A stretch of 64,000 bases of DNA, from contig CAWHWB010000003.1 in assembly GCA_963832875.1 (NCBI GenBank), positions 930,001 to 994,000 on the forward strand, written 5' to 3'. The position numbers and the translations under genes are program-made. This stretch comes from AP-15 sp963832875. Its GTDB lineage: Bacteria; Pseudomonadota; Alphaproteobacteria; ATCC43930; CGMCC-115725. Numbering within the stretch: the first letter of the stretch is position 1; each line of letters opens with the position of its first letter. Of this stretch, positions 36,997-46,381 are shown piece after piece. The notes under the pieces are model-generated. The model was given only the letters and a program-made list of their open reading frames with translations. It was not told the DNA's origin and searched no databases.

Positions 36997-38394
36997 GTGG
37001 GAGGCACCGATCCGGTCGCCGTAGCGGCCCGCATGGAGCGCATTCCCAACACCAGCTTCAGCTGGATGGTCGTGGCTCTGGTTTCCGGCGCGTTGATCGT
37101 AGAAGCTCTCGACATCGGCACATTGGGCACGATTTTGCCGGTCATCAGGAAGGTGATGACCTTGACGCCGTCGGATGTCGGGCTGTTGGCTGCGTCATCG
37201 GCCTTCGGCATCGTCGTCGGCATGATCCCGGCGGGTCATCTGGCCGACCGCTACGGCCGCAAGCCACTGCTGATGGCCGGCACCGTCTGGTTCGCCGCCG
37301 GCACGGTTCTTGCCGCGTTTAGCCCCAACTTCGCCGTGCTGCTGATCATCCGAGGTCTTTCCGGCCTGGGCATGGCGGCGACTTTCATCATGCCGTTTTC
37401 GATTGTCTCGGAATTCGTGTCACGGACCAGCCGCGGCGCTTTCTCGGGAATTCTCGACACGGCGTTGGGAGTGGGCTATTTGCTCCCGCCGCTCTTGGGC
37501 CTCTCGATTATCCCTCTGTTTTCGCCGGACATCGCCTGGCGGGCGTTGCTGGTCGCGGCCGGCCTTCCGGTCGCCTATGTGTGGGCAATCTGGCGGTATC
37601 TTCCCGAATCGCCGCGCTGGCTCAGCCGCGTCGGACGATACGCGGAAGCGGAGAAAATCCTTGTCGCGATGGAGCGGCGCGCCGAGCGGAGTCTCGGTCA
37701 TCCCCTGCCGCCGCCCCGAACCGACCCCGAAATTGCCCAGGCGATCGTATCGGCCCCGTCGACGCCGAGCTGGAAGAGCTTGGCTATCGTCTGGCGCCGC
37801 CCCTATTTGACCCGCACACTGGCAATGATCTGCGGGTCGGTCGGCACCTCGTCGATATTCTATCTTGGCGTTAATTACATCCCATCGCTGTTCGTCGAGC
37901 GCCACATCGTCCTGAGTAGCGCCTATCTGTTCACTCTGATCATCACCGGGGCGCAAATCCCGGGCAAGCTGTTGAATGGAGTTTTTGGGGAATTCGTCGG
38001 GCGCAAGCTGATCTACCTGATCTATATGGGCGTAGCTGTGGCCGCAGCGTATTTCTTCGGTCATTCCGCGACGACGTTCGCGATGGTGGCATGGGGCGTG
38101 CTGATGTGGTTCAGCGCGCCCGGCTCGGCGCCCTCGTATAAGATGTGGTACGCGGAGCAATATCCCACTCCGATCCGCGCGACCGGCCAATCGACTGTCG
38201 AATCGATAGGTGGCCGGCTGCTAGGCGGCGTCATCTGGACTTACCTGTTCCCGCTGCTGCTGGCCCGGTTCGGGATCGCGACCACGATGACAATCGTCGC
38301 GGTGATGGGAGTAATCGCGGTCGCCGTCGTCACCGCCTTCGCCCCGGAAACCTACCGGCAGACCGTGGAGCAGCTCGAGGTTCATCTCGGCTAG
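36997..38394 (+). CDS. MFS transporter (metabolite:H+ symporter-like)
   Basis: Twelve-helix major facilitator protein of 465 residues. The GTG at 36997 is chosen because GGGAGGA lies 7 bases upstream; an in-frame ATG at 36958 has no ribosome site. The MFS motif A between TM2 and TM3 is GHLADRYGRKPLLMAG, and the matching loop in the second half is GVFGEFVGRKLIYL. The YLPESPRWL motif after TM6 is characteristic of sugar/aromatic-acid porters. Substrate unknown; the upstream amidohydrolase is the obvious functional partner. Confidence 0.85.
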   Translation: MGGTDPVAVAARMERIPNTSFSWMVVALVSGALIVEALDIGTLGTILPVIRKVMTLTPSDVGLLAASSAFGIVVGMIPAGHLADRYGRKPLLMAGTVWFAAGTVLAAFSPNFAVLLIIRGLSGLGMAATFIMPFSIVSEFVSRTSRGAFSGILDTALGVGYLLPPLLGLSIIPLFSPDIAWRALLVAAGLPVAYVWAIWRYLPESPRWLSRVGRYAEAEKILVAMERRAERSLGHPLPPPRTDPEIAQAIVSAPSTPSWKSLAIVWRRPYLTRTLAMICGSVGTSSIFYLGVNYIPSLFVERHIVLSSAYLFTLIITGAQIPGKLLNGVFGEFVGRKLIYLIYMGVAVAAAYFFGHSATTFAMVAWGVLMWFSAPGSAPSYKMWYAEQYPTPIRATGQSTVESIGGRLLGGVIWTYLFPLLLARFGIATTMTIVAVMGVIAVAVVTAFAPETYRQTVEQLEVHLG

Positions 38395-38489
38395 AGATTC
38401 GAGCGAGCGGTGAGCCGGCGGCGCCGCTCGATCGCGACTGAAACGGCGGCGAGAAGCGTATCGGGGCGGCGACAGCGATCCGGCAACCG

Positions 38490-38690
38490 AGATCCTATCC
38501 CTTGATGCTGACCTCGCCGGCTTCCGGCAAGCGCATCTCCCCGACCCTCGGGGACCTCGCCGGGTCGCGCAAGGCGCCGCCGCTGCTGATGAACCCCGAG
38601 GACGCGGCCCAGCGAAATCTTGGGCACGGCACCGAGGTGCGGGTGCAGCGCCACAGGCAATCGTCGCCGGGTCGGTGGCCGCGGAGCGAT
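38490..38690 (+). pseudogene. Molybdopterin oxidoreductase, C-terminal domain fragment
   Basis: Plus-strand reading YPLMLTSPASGKRISPTLGD and then PPLLMNPEDAAQRNLGHGTEVRV matches the molybdopterin-dinucleotide-binding domain at the C terminus of DMSO-reductase-family enzymes such as formate dehydrogenase. Only about 60 residues are recognisable, with no start and no catalytic part. It abuts the glgP fragment on the other strand, both being debris at the end of the carbohydrate-metabolism block. Confidence 0.6.
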
Positions 38691-38740
38691 CAGCGAACTG
38701 GCACATAGCTGCCCCGTTGCGGGCACGGGGAGATTCTTTT

Positions 38741-39110
38741 CTGAACACCGGGCACGGCTTTGCCTGCCAGATCTCGGCAGCATATTGGGCGATCGCGTGA
38801 CCCGCTGGATAACCTGCCGCAGCCACGTTCAGGATGGCCTTGCGCCGCCCAGGCATTGCCGTCGGCGTACAACGCGGTCAGCTTTTGGTCCGCTTCGAGA
38901 TAGGATTTGAGTACCGCCAAGGCATTTAATGATCTCCGTCCATCAGCAGCACGTCTCGCAGTGGAGCGAAGACACGGCGCTCGTAGCGGCTGAAACATTC
39001 GGAGAAAATTAAGTCCAGCGCGCCCGGGTTTCGGCTCGTTGTCGTAATGCCAGGTGCGGATTGTACCAACCGCGGCTACCTTCCGCCTGATCCGACGTCA
39101 GCACGCGCCG
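38741..39110 (-). pseudogene. Second glycogen phosphorylase, decayed C-terminal fragment
   Basis: This stretch is a diverged copy of the 3' end of the glgP gene at 42660-43030. Shared blocks include SRGWYNPH at about 39060, the SYLEADxKLTxLYAD block near 38890, and the AQYAAEIWxAKPCP ending near 38760, but frames change several times. Nucleotide identity is still obvious by eye across about 350 bases, so the duplication or second acquisition is not ancient. It lies next to malQ, so an earlier version of the operon may have ended with another phosphorylase. Confidence 0.75.
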
Positions 39111-39438
39111 GAAGCGGCCGCCACTCAAAATCAGCAGCACATCGGCTCCCAAAACTCCCCACCCACCCGGTGGTGGGGTTTCCCAGGAATGCACTCGGCG
39201 TGGCGGCCGCCTCTCGGGCTTGCTCGCGACGCCGATTCGGCACGCTTCAGCATATGCCCGGCGGCGCCAACGGCGCCATCGAAAGCCGCGCACAATTCTG
39301 TAGTCGCCATTCAGGACGACCCCGGGCTCGTTCTTTAGCAAAGTCCCACGGCTGCGGTCGGGGAGAAGACGGCTCAGCAATCGCCCGCATCGATGCCACA
39401 CCCGTCTACCGCAGGGTTTATAGGCGGCGGAAATTGCC
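39111..39438. other. Intergenic region after malQ
   Basis: No gene recognised between the glgP fragment and the stop of malQ. A short palindrome-like CCCCACCCACCCGGTGGTGGGG is near 39157-39178 and could act as a terminator for the long minus-strand operon, but no T tract follows it in that direction. Confidence 0.3.
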
Positions 39439-40971
39439 TCAGCGTTTCGACGCCTTTGTCAAACCCCGCAGCCGTTCGATCTCGGGAGCGGATAAAATGT
39501 CTTCGGGGCAGCGCCAGCGCCAATTGCCGTCAGCCTGACCGGGCACGTTCATCCGTGCCTCGGCTCCGAGATTGAGCAGATCCTGCAGCGGCACGATCGC
39601 GAGCGCAGCGGCCGAGGACCACGCCAGTTCCACCAATGCCGGTGCCGCATCAGCGCTGCCGCCTTCGGGTCGTTTCAGATAGCGCCAAAGGAATTGCCGC
39701 TGGGCAGCGGGCAATCCTTCGTACCACTCGCGCGTTGGAGGATTGTCGTGGGTGCCGGTGTACACCACCGTATTGGCAGTGTAATGGTCCGGCAGGTGCG
39801 GATTATCCGGCTTGCCGTCGAAGGCGAACTGCAGCACCCGCATGCCCGGCAGATGGAACCGGTCGCGAAGCCCGGATACGTCGGGCGTGATCAGCCCCAG
39901 ATCCTCTGCGATGAACGGCAGACTGCCCAATTCTCTCTGCGCCGCTGCGAAGAACTCCACGCCCGGGCCTGGCACCCAACGCCCAGACTCCGCCGTCGCT
40001 GCGCCGGCCGCCACGTACCATGCGGCGGCGAAACCGCGAAAATGGTCCAAGCGCACGGCGTCCACATAATGCAATAGAGCGCGCACGCGGTCGACATACC
40101 AGCGGAAGCCCGTACGACGAACGGCCTCCCAGTCGTAAACCGGGTTGCCCCAAAGCTGCCCGTTGACGCTGAAATAGTCGGGCGGGACACCCGCGACAAA
40201 GCGCGGTCTGTTCCGCTCGTCTAGCAGAAACAACTCCGGGTTGGCCCATACATCGCTCGAATCGGAAGACACAAAAAAGGGTAGATCGCCGATCAGGCGC
40301 AAGCCGGCGGCATGTGCATATTCCTTCAGGCGTTCCGCCTGACGGAACAGCAGGAATTGGGCAAACCGAACCTGATCTACCTCATTCGCCAGTTGCTGAC
40401 GCGCATGCGCCAAAGCCGCCGGGACACGTCGAGCCAACTCGGTCGGCCATTCGAGGTAATAAGCGTCGTTATACCTGGCCTTCAGCGCGCGGAACAGGGC
40501 GTAATCTTCCAGCCAATGCCGATGCGTGTTGCAGAACTGCTGATAAGCCGCCCGCAGCTCTCCCGGCGCCCCGGCGCCGAAGTTGTTCCAAGCCTTTTCG
40601 AGAAGCCGGCGCTTGAACGGGATTACAGCGCCATAATCGATCGGTGATGCCGGAGGCGACGTGGCTTCGCAGTCGGTTGTCCGCAGCAACCCGTCCTCGA
40701 CCAGGCTGTCCGGGCTGACCAGCAGTTCATTCCCGGCGAAAGACGAGAGGGCCTGGTAGGGCGAGTTGCCATACCCCGTCGGGCCGAGCGGCAGCGCCTG
40801 CCACCAGCTCTGTCCGGCCTCCCGGAGGCGGTCGACCCATGCCCGCGCAGTCGGACCCAAATCGCCGATCCCATGCGGTGAGGGCAAGGAGGCGACATGC
40901 AACAAAATCCCCGAAGCGCGGTAATCCGGCGGAAACGGTGGGGGGGCCCCGCGTCGGTTGTCGTCGTTCAT
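39439..40971 (-). CDS. malQ: 4-alpha-glucanotransferase (amylomaltase, GH77)
   Basis: Disproportionates maltodextrins, releasing glucose and longer chains, so that the limit dextrins left by phosphorylase and debranching enzyme can be used again. The 510-residue protein has the GH77 landmarks: GILLHVASLPSPHGIGDLG at the N terminus, nucleophile Asp in VRLDHFRGF, acid/base Glu in FIAEDLG, and the third acidic residue in GTHDNPPT. It is the last intact gene of the block, 25 bases after pgm. Confidence 0.94.
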   Translation of the reverse strand: MNDDNRRGAPPPFPPDYRASGILLHVASLPSPHGIGDLGPTARAWVDRLREAGQSWWQALPLGPTGYGNSPYQALSSFAGNELLVSPDSLVEDGLLRTTDCEATSPPASPIDYGAVIPFKRRLLEKAWNNFGAGAPGELRAAYQQFCNTHRHWLEDYALFRALKARYNDAYYLEWPTELARRVPAALAHARQQLANEVDQVRFAQFLLFRQAERLKEYAHAAGLRLIGDLPFFVSSDSSDVWANPELFLLDERNRPRFVAGVPPDYFSVNGQLWGNPVYDWEAVRRTGFRWYVDRVRALLHYVDAVRLDHFRGFAAAWYVAAGAATAESGRWVPGPGVEFFAAAQRELGSLPFIAEDLGLITPDVSGLRDRFHLPGMRVLQFAFDGKPDNPHLPDHYTANTVVYTGTHDNPPTREWYEGLPAAQRQFLWRYLKRPEGGSADAAPALVELAWSSAAALAIVPLQDLLNLGAEARMNVPGQADGNWRWRCPEDILSAPEIERLRGLTKASKR

Positions 40972-40996
40972 CGGAGTTGCGTTTCTTCTGGCAAGC

Positions 40997-42646
40997 TCAG
41001 CCGGACGAGGCGAGCGCGGCGTCGACCATCGCCTGGGCTTCGCTGACGATAGCCTCGAGATGCGCCTCGTCCTTGAAACTCTCGGCGTAGATCTTGTAGA
41101 CGGCCTCGGTGCCCGACGGTCGCGCCGCGAACCAGCCGCTGTGCGCGATCACCTTGAGACCATCGATCGGAGCGTTGTTGCCTGGCGCACGGCTGAGCAT
41201 GACGGTAATCGGCTCGCCCGCCAGGGTCGATGCCTTGACGGCCTCGGGCGACAGTTTTTCCAGCTTCGATTTCTGCTCGGCGGTCGCCGGCGCGTCGATC
41301 CGCGTATATAAGGGCGACCCGAACTCCGCGGTCAGCGCGCGGTAATGTTCGCCCGGGTCTCTGCCGGTGCGGGCGGTGATCTCGGCGGCCAGCAGATCCA
41401 TGATCGGCCCATCCTTGTCGGTGGTCCACACGCTGCCGTCTTGCCGCAAGAAGCTGGCGCCGGCGCTCTCCTCGCCGCCAAAGCAGCAGGAGCCGTCGAG
41501 GAGCCCTCGCACGAACCATTTGAAACCGACCGGCACCTCGTAGAGCGGGCGCTTGAGTTTGTTGACGACCCGATCGATCATGCTGCTGCTGACCAATGTT
41601 TTGCCGATCGCGGCGCGGGCCGGCCACTGCGGGCGGTGTGTCAAGAGATACGATATGGCCACGGCCAGGTAATGGTTGGGGTTCATCAGCCCCGCCGACG
41701 GCGTGACGATGCCGTGTCGATCGGAATCCGGGTCGTTGGCGAAGGCGACCCGGTACTGATCCTTCAGGCCGACCAGCCTCGCCATTGCGTAGGGGCTGGA
41801 GCAATCCATGCGGATCTTGCCGTCGTGGTCAACGGTCATGAACGAGAAGGTTGGATCGACCTTCGGATTGACGACGGTGATGTCGAGCCCGTAGAGCGTG
41901 CCGATCGGTTCCCAGTAACGGACGGCCGCGCCGCCGAGCGGGTCTACGGCGAGCTTCAGCCCGGCGGCGCGGATCGCATCCATGTCAACGACATTTCGCA
42001 GATCCCTGACATACGGCAGCACAAAGTCGTCCTGATGTGTGGTACTCGCCCCGAGCGCGGCCTCGAGGGTGACCCGCCGAACGCTGCGGTTTCCGTCTCG
42101 CAGCAGTTCGTTGGCCCGGTCCTCGATCCATTGGGTCACTTCGATATCGGCTGGTCCTCCGTGAGGCGGATTATACTTGAACCCGCCATCCTCGGGCGGA
42201 TTGTGCGACGGCGTCACGACAATGCCGTCGGCGAGGTGCTCGTGGCGCGCGCGGTTGTGGACGAGGATCGCATGCGAGATGACCGGCGTCGGGGTCACCC
42301 CGTCGGCCCGCTGGATTATGGCGTGCACCTCGTTGGCAGCCAGAACTTCGAGCGCCGTATACTGGGCCGGGCCGGAAAGTGCATGCGTATCCTTGCCCAT
42401 ATAGAGCGGACCGTCGATCCCCTGGGCGTGACGATAGTCGCAGATCGCTTGCGTGATCGCGAGAATATGGGCCTCTGTGAAAGAGCCGCGAAACGGCGAG
42501 CCGCGATGTCCGCTCGTCCCGAAACTGACAAGTTGCTCGGGGTCACCGAGATCGGGCCGGCGCGCGAAATACTCGCGTTCGAGACGGGCGAGATCGACCA
42601 GTATCTCCTTCGGCGCCGGCTTGCCGGCGAGCGGCGAAATCGTCAT
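40997..42646 (-). CDS. pgm: Phosphoglucomutase (alpha-D-glucose phosphate-specific)
   Basis: Interconverts glucose-1-phosphate and glucose-6-phosphate, linking phosphorylase to central metabolism. ATG at 42646 has an AGGAGGA site and gives 549 residues, the usual size. Motifs seen: SFGTSGHRGSPFRGSF near residue 40, the phosphoserine loop VTPSHNP, the magnesium loop NDPDSDRHG, sugar-binding GGEESAGAS, and a C-terminal phosphate-binding RPSGTEAVYKIY. It lies 13 bases downstream of glgP in the same operon. Confidence 0.95.
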   Translation of the reverse strand: MTISPLAGKPAPKEILVDLARLEREYFARRPDLGDPEQLVSFGTSGHRGSPFRGSFTEAHILAITQAICDYRHAQGIDGPLYMGKDTHALSGPAQYTALEVLAANEVHAIIQRADGVTPTPVISHAILVHNRARHEHLADGIVVTPSHNPPEDGGFKYNPPHGGPADIEVTQWIEDRANELLRDGNRSVRRVTLEAALGASTTHQDDFVLPYVRDLRNVVDMDAIRAAGLKLAVDPLGGAAVRYWEPIGTLYGLDITVVNPKVDPTFSFMTVDHDGKIRMDCSSPYAMARLVGLKDQYRVAFANDPDSDRHGIVTPSAGLMNPNHYLAVAISYLLTHRPQWPARAAIGKTLVSSSMIDRVVNKLKRPLYEVPVGFKWFVRGLLDGSCCFGGEESAGASFLRQDGSVWTTDKDGPIMDLLAAEITARTGRDPGEHYRALTAEFGSPLYTRIDAPATAEQKSKLEKLSPEAVKASTLAGEPITVMLSRAPGNNAPIDGLKVIAHSGWFAARPSGTEAVYKIYAESFKDEAHLEAIVSEAQAMVDAALASSG

Positions 42647-42659
42647 GGGTCGATCCTCC

Positions 42660-45147
42660 TTATGGTATCGGGCAGGGCTTCGCCTTCCAAATTTCGGCGG
42701 CGTATTGGGCGATCGTACGGTCGCTCGAGAACTTCCCGGAGCCGGCGACATTGAGGATGGCCTTGCGCGCCCACGCATCGGAGTCAGCGTACAATTCTGT
42801 CAGCTTGCGGTCCGCCTCGAGATAGGATTTGAGATCGGCCAGGTGCATGTAATGGTCTCCGTGGGTCAGCAGCGCGTCGCGCAGCGGTGCAAAGACGCCC
42901 GGCTCGTAGCGGCTGAAAAAATCGGAGGAGATCAGGTCCAACGCTGCCCGGGTTTCGGGCTCGTTGTCGTAATGCCAGTGCGGGTTGTACCAACCGCGGC
43001 TGCTCTCTACCTGATCAGCCGTCAAGCCGAACAGAAAGAAATTTTCCTCGCCGGCTTCTTCCGCCATCTCGATCGTAGCACCGTCGCGCGTGCCGATCGT
43101 CAATGCTCCGTTCATCATGAATTTCATGTTGCTTGTGCCGCTGGCCTCGTAGCCGGCGGTCGAGATTTGGTTCGAAACGTCGGCGGCCGGAATCAGCCGC
43201 TCGGCAAGCGAAACGCAATAGTCGGGGAGAAAGATGACCTTGAGGCGGCCTCGCGCGACCGGATCGCCGTCGATCGTGCCGGCGAGGTTGTTGACGAACT
43301 TGATGATCAGCTTGGCGAGGTGATAGGCGGGCGCGGCTTTTCCCGCGAAAAAGAATGTCCGCGGCGTCATCTCGAGGCTCGGGTTCTGCCGCAGCCGGTT
43401 GTAAAGCACGACGATGCGCAGCCCGTTCAGCAATTGTCGCTTGTATTCGTGGATGCGCTTGACCTGGCAGTCGAAAATCGTGCCTGGATCGACCGTCTCG
43501 CCAGTCGATCCTTTGAGCCATTCGGTAAAATGCGACTTTGTCTCATGTGCGGCCTTGCGAAACGCGTCGCGAAAGGCTTTGTCATCGGCAAGCGGCTTGA
43601 GCGCGCTCAATCGGGCGAGATCGGTCACCCAGCTGTCGCCGATCGCCTCGGTGATGGTTGCGGCGAGGGCCGGGTTGGCCAGCAGCAGCCAGCGGCGCGG
43701 GGTGACGCCGTTGGTCTTGTTGTTGAAACGCTCCGGAAACATCTCGGCCAGGTCTTTGACCGTAATCGTGCGCAGCAATCCGGAATGAATTGCCGCCACT
43801 CCGTTGGTGCTGTGCGAGCCGACAATGGCCAGATTAGCCATGCGGATTTTGCGCTCGGGATCTTCCTCGACGAGGCTCATGCGCCGCACGCGCTCCTCGT
43901 CCCCCGCAAAGCGAACGCGGACCGCATCGAGGAAGCGCCGGTTGATCTCGAAGATGATTTCCAAGTGCCGCGGCAGCAACATCTCGAACCAGGGGAGCGG
44001 CCATTTTTCGAGAGCTTCGGGGAGCAGCGTGTGATTGGTGTAGGCCAAGGTCCTCTGCGTCAGGTCCCAGGCCTCGTCCCATCCGAGACCGGCGTCGTCG
44101 AGCAGGATCCGCATCAGCTCGGGTACCGCCATTGTCGGATGCGTATCGTTCAATTGGATCGCAACCTTGTCGGGAAAGGCACCCCAGTCGGTGTTGTTGC
44201 GGCGGAAGCGGCGCACCAGATCAGCAAGCGAGCAGGCGACGAGAAAATATTCCTGCACGAAGCGCAATGCCTGCCCCATGCTCGTGGTGTCGTCCGGATA
44301 GAGCACCCGCGTCAGTGACTCGGCCGCGAGCGTCCCGGCCAGCGCACCGACAAAATCGCCGCTGCTGAATTCCTGGAAATTGAAAAAATCGGGAGCAGCG
44401 GCGGCCCACAGGCGCAGCGTATTGATAGTCTTGCCGCCGTAGCCTATCACCGGCCGATCGAACGGGATGCCGATCAGCGTAGAGGGCCGCCCGGCGATCG
44501 GCCGCAGAATCCCACCCTCCAATTCGATTGCGCAGTTCAGCTTTACTTCGACCGTTTCGTCCGGCCGCGCCACCTCCCACGGGTCCTGACGCCGCAGCCA
44601 ATTGTCCGGAGTCTTCGCACTGCCAGCCGTCGACGATCGACTGTTTGAAAATGCCGTATTCGTAACGCAGGCCGTAGCCCATCGCCGGCAACTGCATGGT
44701 CGCCAGCGAGTCGAGAAAGCACGCCGCGAGGCGCCCGAGCCCGCCGTTCCCGAGCCCTGCGTCGGGCTCCTGCTCGACGAGGCCGAGCATGTCCAGGTTC
44801 TTCTCGGCGACCAATCGTTTGGCAAAAGGGTCGAGCAGGAGGTTGATAATGTTGTTGGAGAGCGATCGCCCGATAAGAAATTCCATCGACAGATAGTAGA
44901 TCCGCTTCGCGTTATTCTGGTCATATGTGTCTTCTGTCAGTACCCATCGCTGTGAGAGCACGTCCCTGACCGAATACGCGACAGCCTCGAAGCGCTCGCG
45001 TGGCCCGGCAGCTTCCGGAGCGACGACGTCATCGAAGAGCAGGTGGCGCTCGTAGAGGGCTTCGTCATGACCGGAGAACCGGACCGGACCGCAGCCGTAC
45101 CGGGCGAGAAGTTCCGGGTCAGGGACTATGTCCGTTGCATTATTCAC
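42660..45147 (-). pseudogene. glgP: Glycogen/alpha-glucan phosphorylase, one-base frameshift
   Basis: PLP enzyme that releases glucose-1-phosphate from glycogen. The GTG at 45147 overlaps the upstream stop by four bases (GTGA); an ATG at 45186 is the alternative. The N-terminal domain runs through RIYYLSMEFLIGRSLSNN and DAGLGNGGLGRLAACFLDS to GIFKQSIVDGWQ. There one extra A in GAAGACTCC (44609-44616, plus strand GAGTCTTC) shifts the frame; without it the text reads WQCETPDNWLRRQDPWE and continues to the end, including the PLP region EASGTSNMKFMMNGA. The restored protein has 828 residues, the normal size. The lesion is beside a GACTC site, so the gene is probably intact. Confidence 0.9.
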
Positions 45148-45773
45148 CGCAACTTTATCCTGGTTCGACCGACGGCGTGACTGCAAAATCGCCTCCTATC
45201 GACCTGGTCGGGCAAGAAGCTGTTCCACACCTTGACGGCGGGAATGTCGTGGTAATAGCCGAGCGCGGACAGTCTGCCCGTATCGAGCAGGAAATGTTCT
45301 CCGGCGCCCGCCGGGAGCCCGATCCAGCGCCCCGCGAGAACGCGCAGTGCATGTCCGTGGGCAAACAGCGCGACGTTGCCTTCAACAGCGCGAATGCGGG
45401 CAATCACTCGATCCACCCGCGCGCCGACTTGCTCTGGGAACTCGCCGCCCGGGCAGCCGTCGCGAAAAAGCAACCAGCCGGGGGCCTTCTCATCGATCTC
45501 TTTGGGCGTCAGCCCCTCGTACTCGCCATAGTTCCATTCGACGAGGTCCGGGTCGACGACTGCCGCCGCCCCGAGCCCCGCTAACTCGCAGGTCTGCCGC
45601 GCCCGCTGCATCGGGCTGACGAGAACGAGGGCATATTCCTTCTTGGCGAGAACCGGCCGCAATCTCTTGGCGCGCCGCTGCCCGTTTTCGGTCAGCGGGA
45701 GATCCGTTCTGCCGGTGTGGCGGCCGGTCAGGCTCCAGGCGGTCTCGCCATGCCTGATGACAAACACGTCCAC
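45144..45773 (-). CDS. Histidine phosphatase / phosphoglycerate mutase-like protein
   Basis: Branch-1 histidine phosphatase of 209 residues. GTG at 45773 follows GAGGGGGGC and gives the family N terminus VDVFVIRHGETAW, with the phosphorylated His in RHGE; upstream residues do not fit. A second catalytic His is in ALFAHGHALR, and the acid region is EWNYGEYEGLTPKEI. It could be a cofactor-dependent phosphoglycerate mutase or a sugar phosphatase; the position between the aldolase remnant and glgP suggests the former, but GpmB-like phosphatases look the same. Its stop overlaps the glgP start. Confidence 0.85.
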   Translation of the reverse strand: MDVFVIRHGETAWSLTGRHTGRTDLPLTENGQRRAKRLRPVLAKKEYALVLVSPMQRARQTCELAGLGAAAVVDPDLVEWNYGEYEGLTPKEIDEKAPGWLLFRDGCPGGEFPEQVGARVDRVIARIRAVEGNVALFAHGHALRVLAGRWIGLPAGAGEHFLLDTGRLSALGYYHDIPAVKVWNSFLPDQVDRRRFCSHAVGRTRIKLR

Positions 45774-45798
45774 GGCGCTGCCCCCCTCGCTCGAACAC

Positions 45799-46372
45799 TC
45801 AGTCGTGGCACCACGCGTGGCGGTGCAGCGAATTGCCGAACCCGAACCCCTCGGCCCCCATCTCCTCCGTGTAATGGCCACGGCTGGCGGCCCCGTTGCA
45901 GCGGGCGTGGTGGTAAAGGGCTTGCCGGCCGCCTTCCAGGTTCCCGTCCCTGCCGTGCCACGTCTCCAGCGCGTGGTCCTGGAGCGCGCGGCCGTAGGAA
46001 AAGCTGATCGTACATGGCTTGGGGCCGGGCAAGCGGTTGATTGCGTTCAGATGGACCGTCGCCTCCCGATCCTCCTGACCGCCCGACAGAAACACGATGC
46101 CCGGCACCGCCGCGGGCATGTAACGCCGTAAGCAGCGCAGCGTGGCCGTGGCGACTTCCTGCACCGAGGCTTGGTGGGGATGCTCCTTGCCGGCGATGAT
46201 CATATTGGGCTCAGCAACATGCGCTGCAAACGGATCCTCTGGTCATAGAGAGCCGCGAACACCGCCTGCAGCACGGCGCCGGTGATCTCCTCGCAGCGTT
46301 CGATCGCATGCGATCCGTCCATCAGCACTTCCGGCTCGACGCTGCGGCGCTATCCAGGTCATCGGTCATCAT
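45799..46372 (-). pseudogene. Class I fructose-bisphosphate aldolase, internal deletion and frameshift
   Basis: Remnant of a class I aldolase. It appears to begin at ATG 46372 or 46369 (MTDDLD, 10 bases after the phosphoketolase stop), then jumps to the C-terminal third: VEPEVLMDGSHAIERCEE, the YDQR segment, then, after a one-base deletion near 46207 (AAGCCC to AGCCC would explain it), MIIAGKEHPHQASV and PGIVFLSGGQ with the rest of the C terminus to 45799. The middle of the barrel, including the Schiff-base Lys, is missing. This is a genuine deletion rather than a basecalling problem. Confidence 0.78.
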
Positions 46373-46381
46373 GAAAATCCC

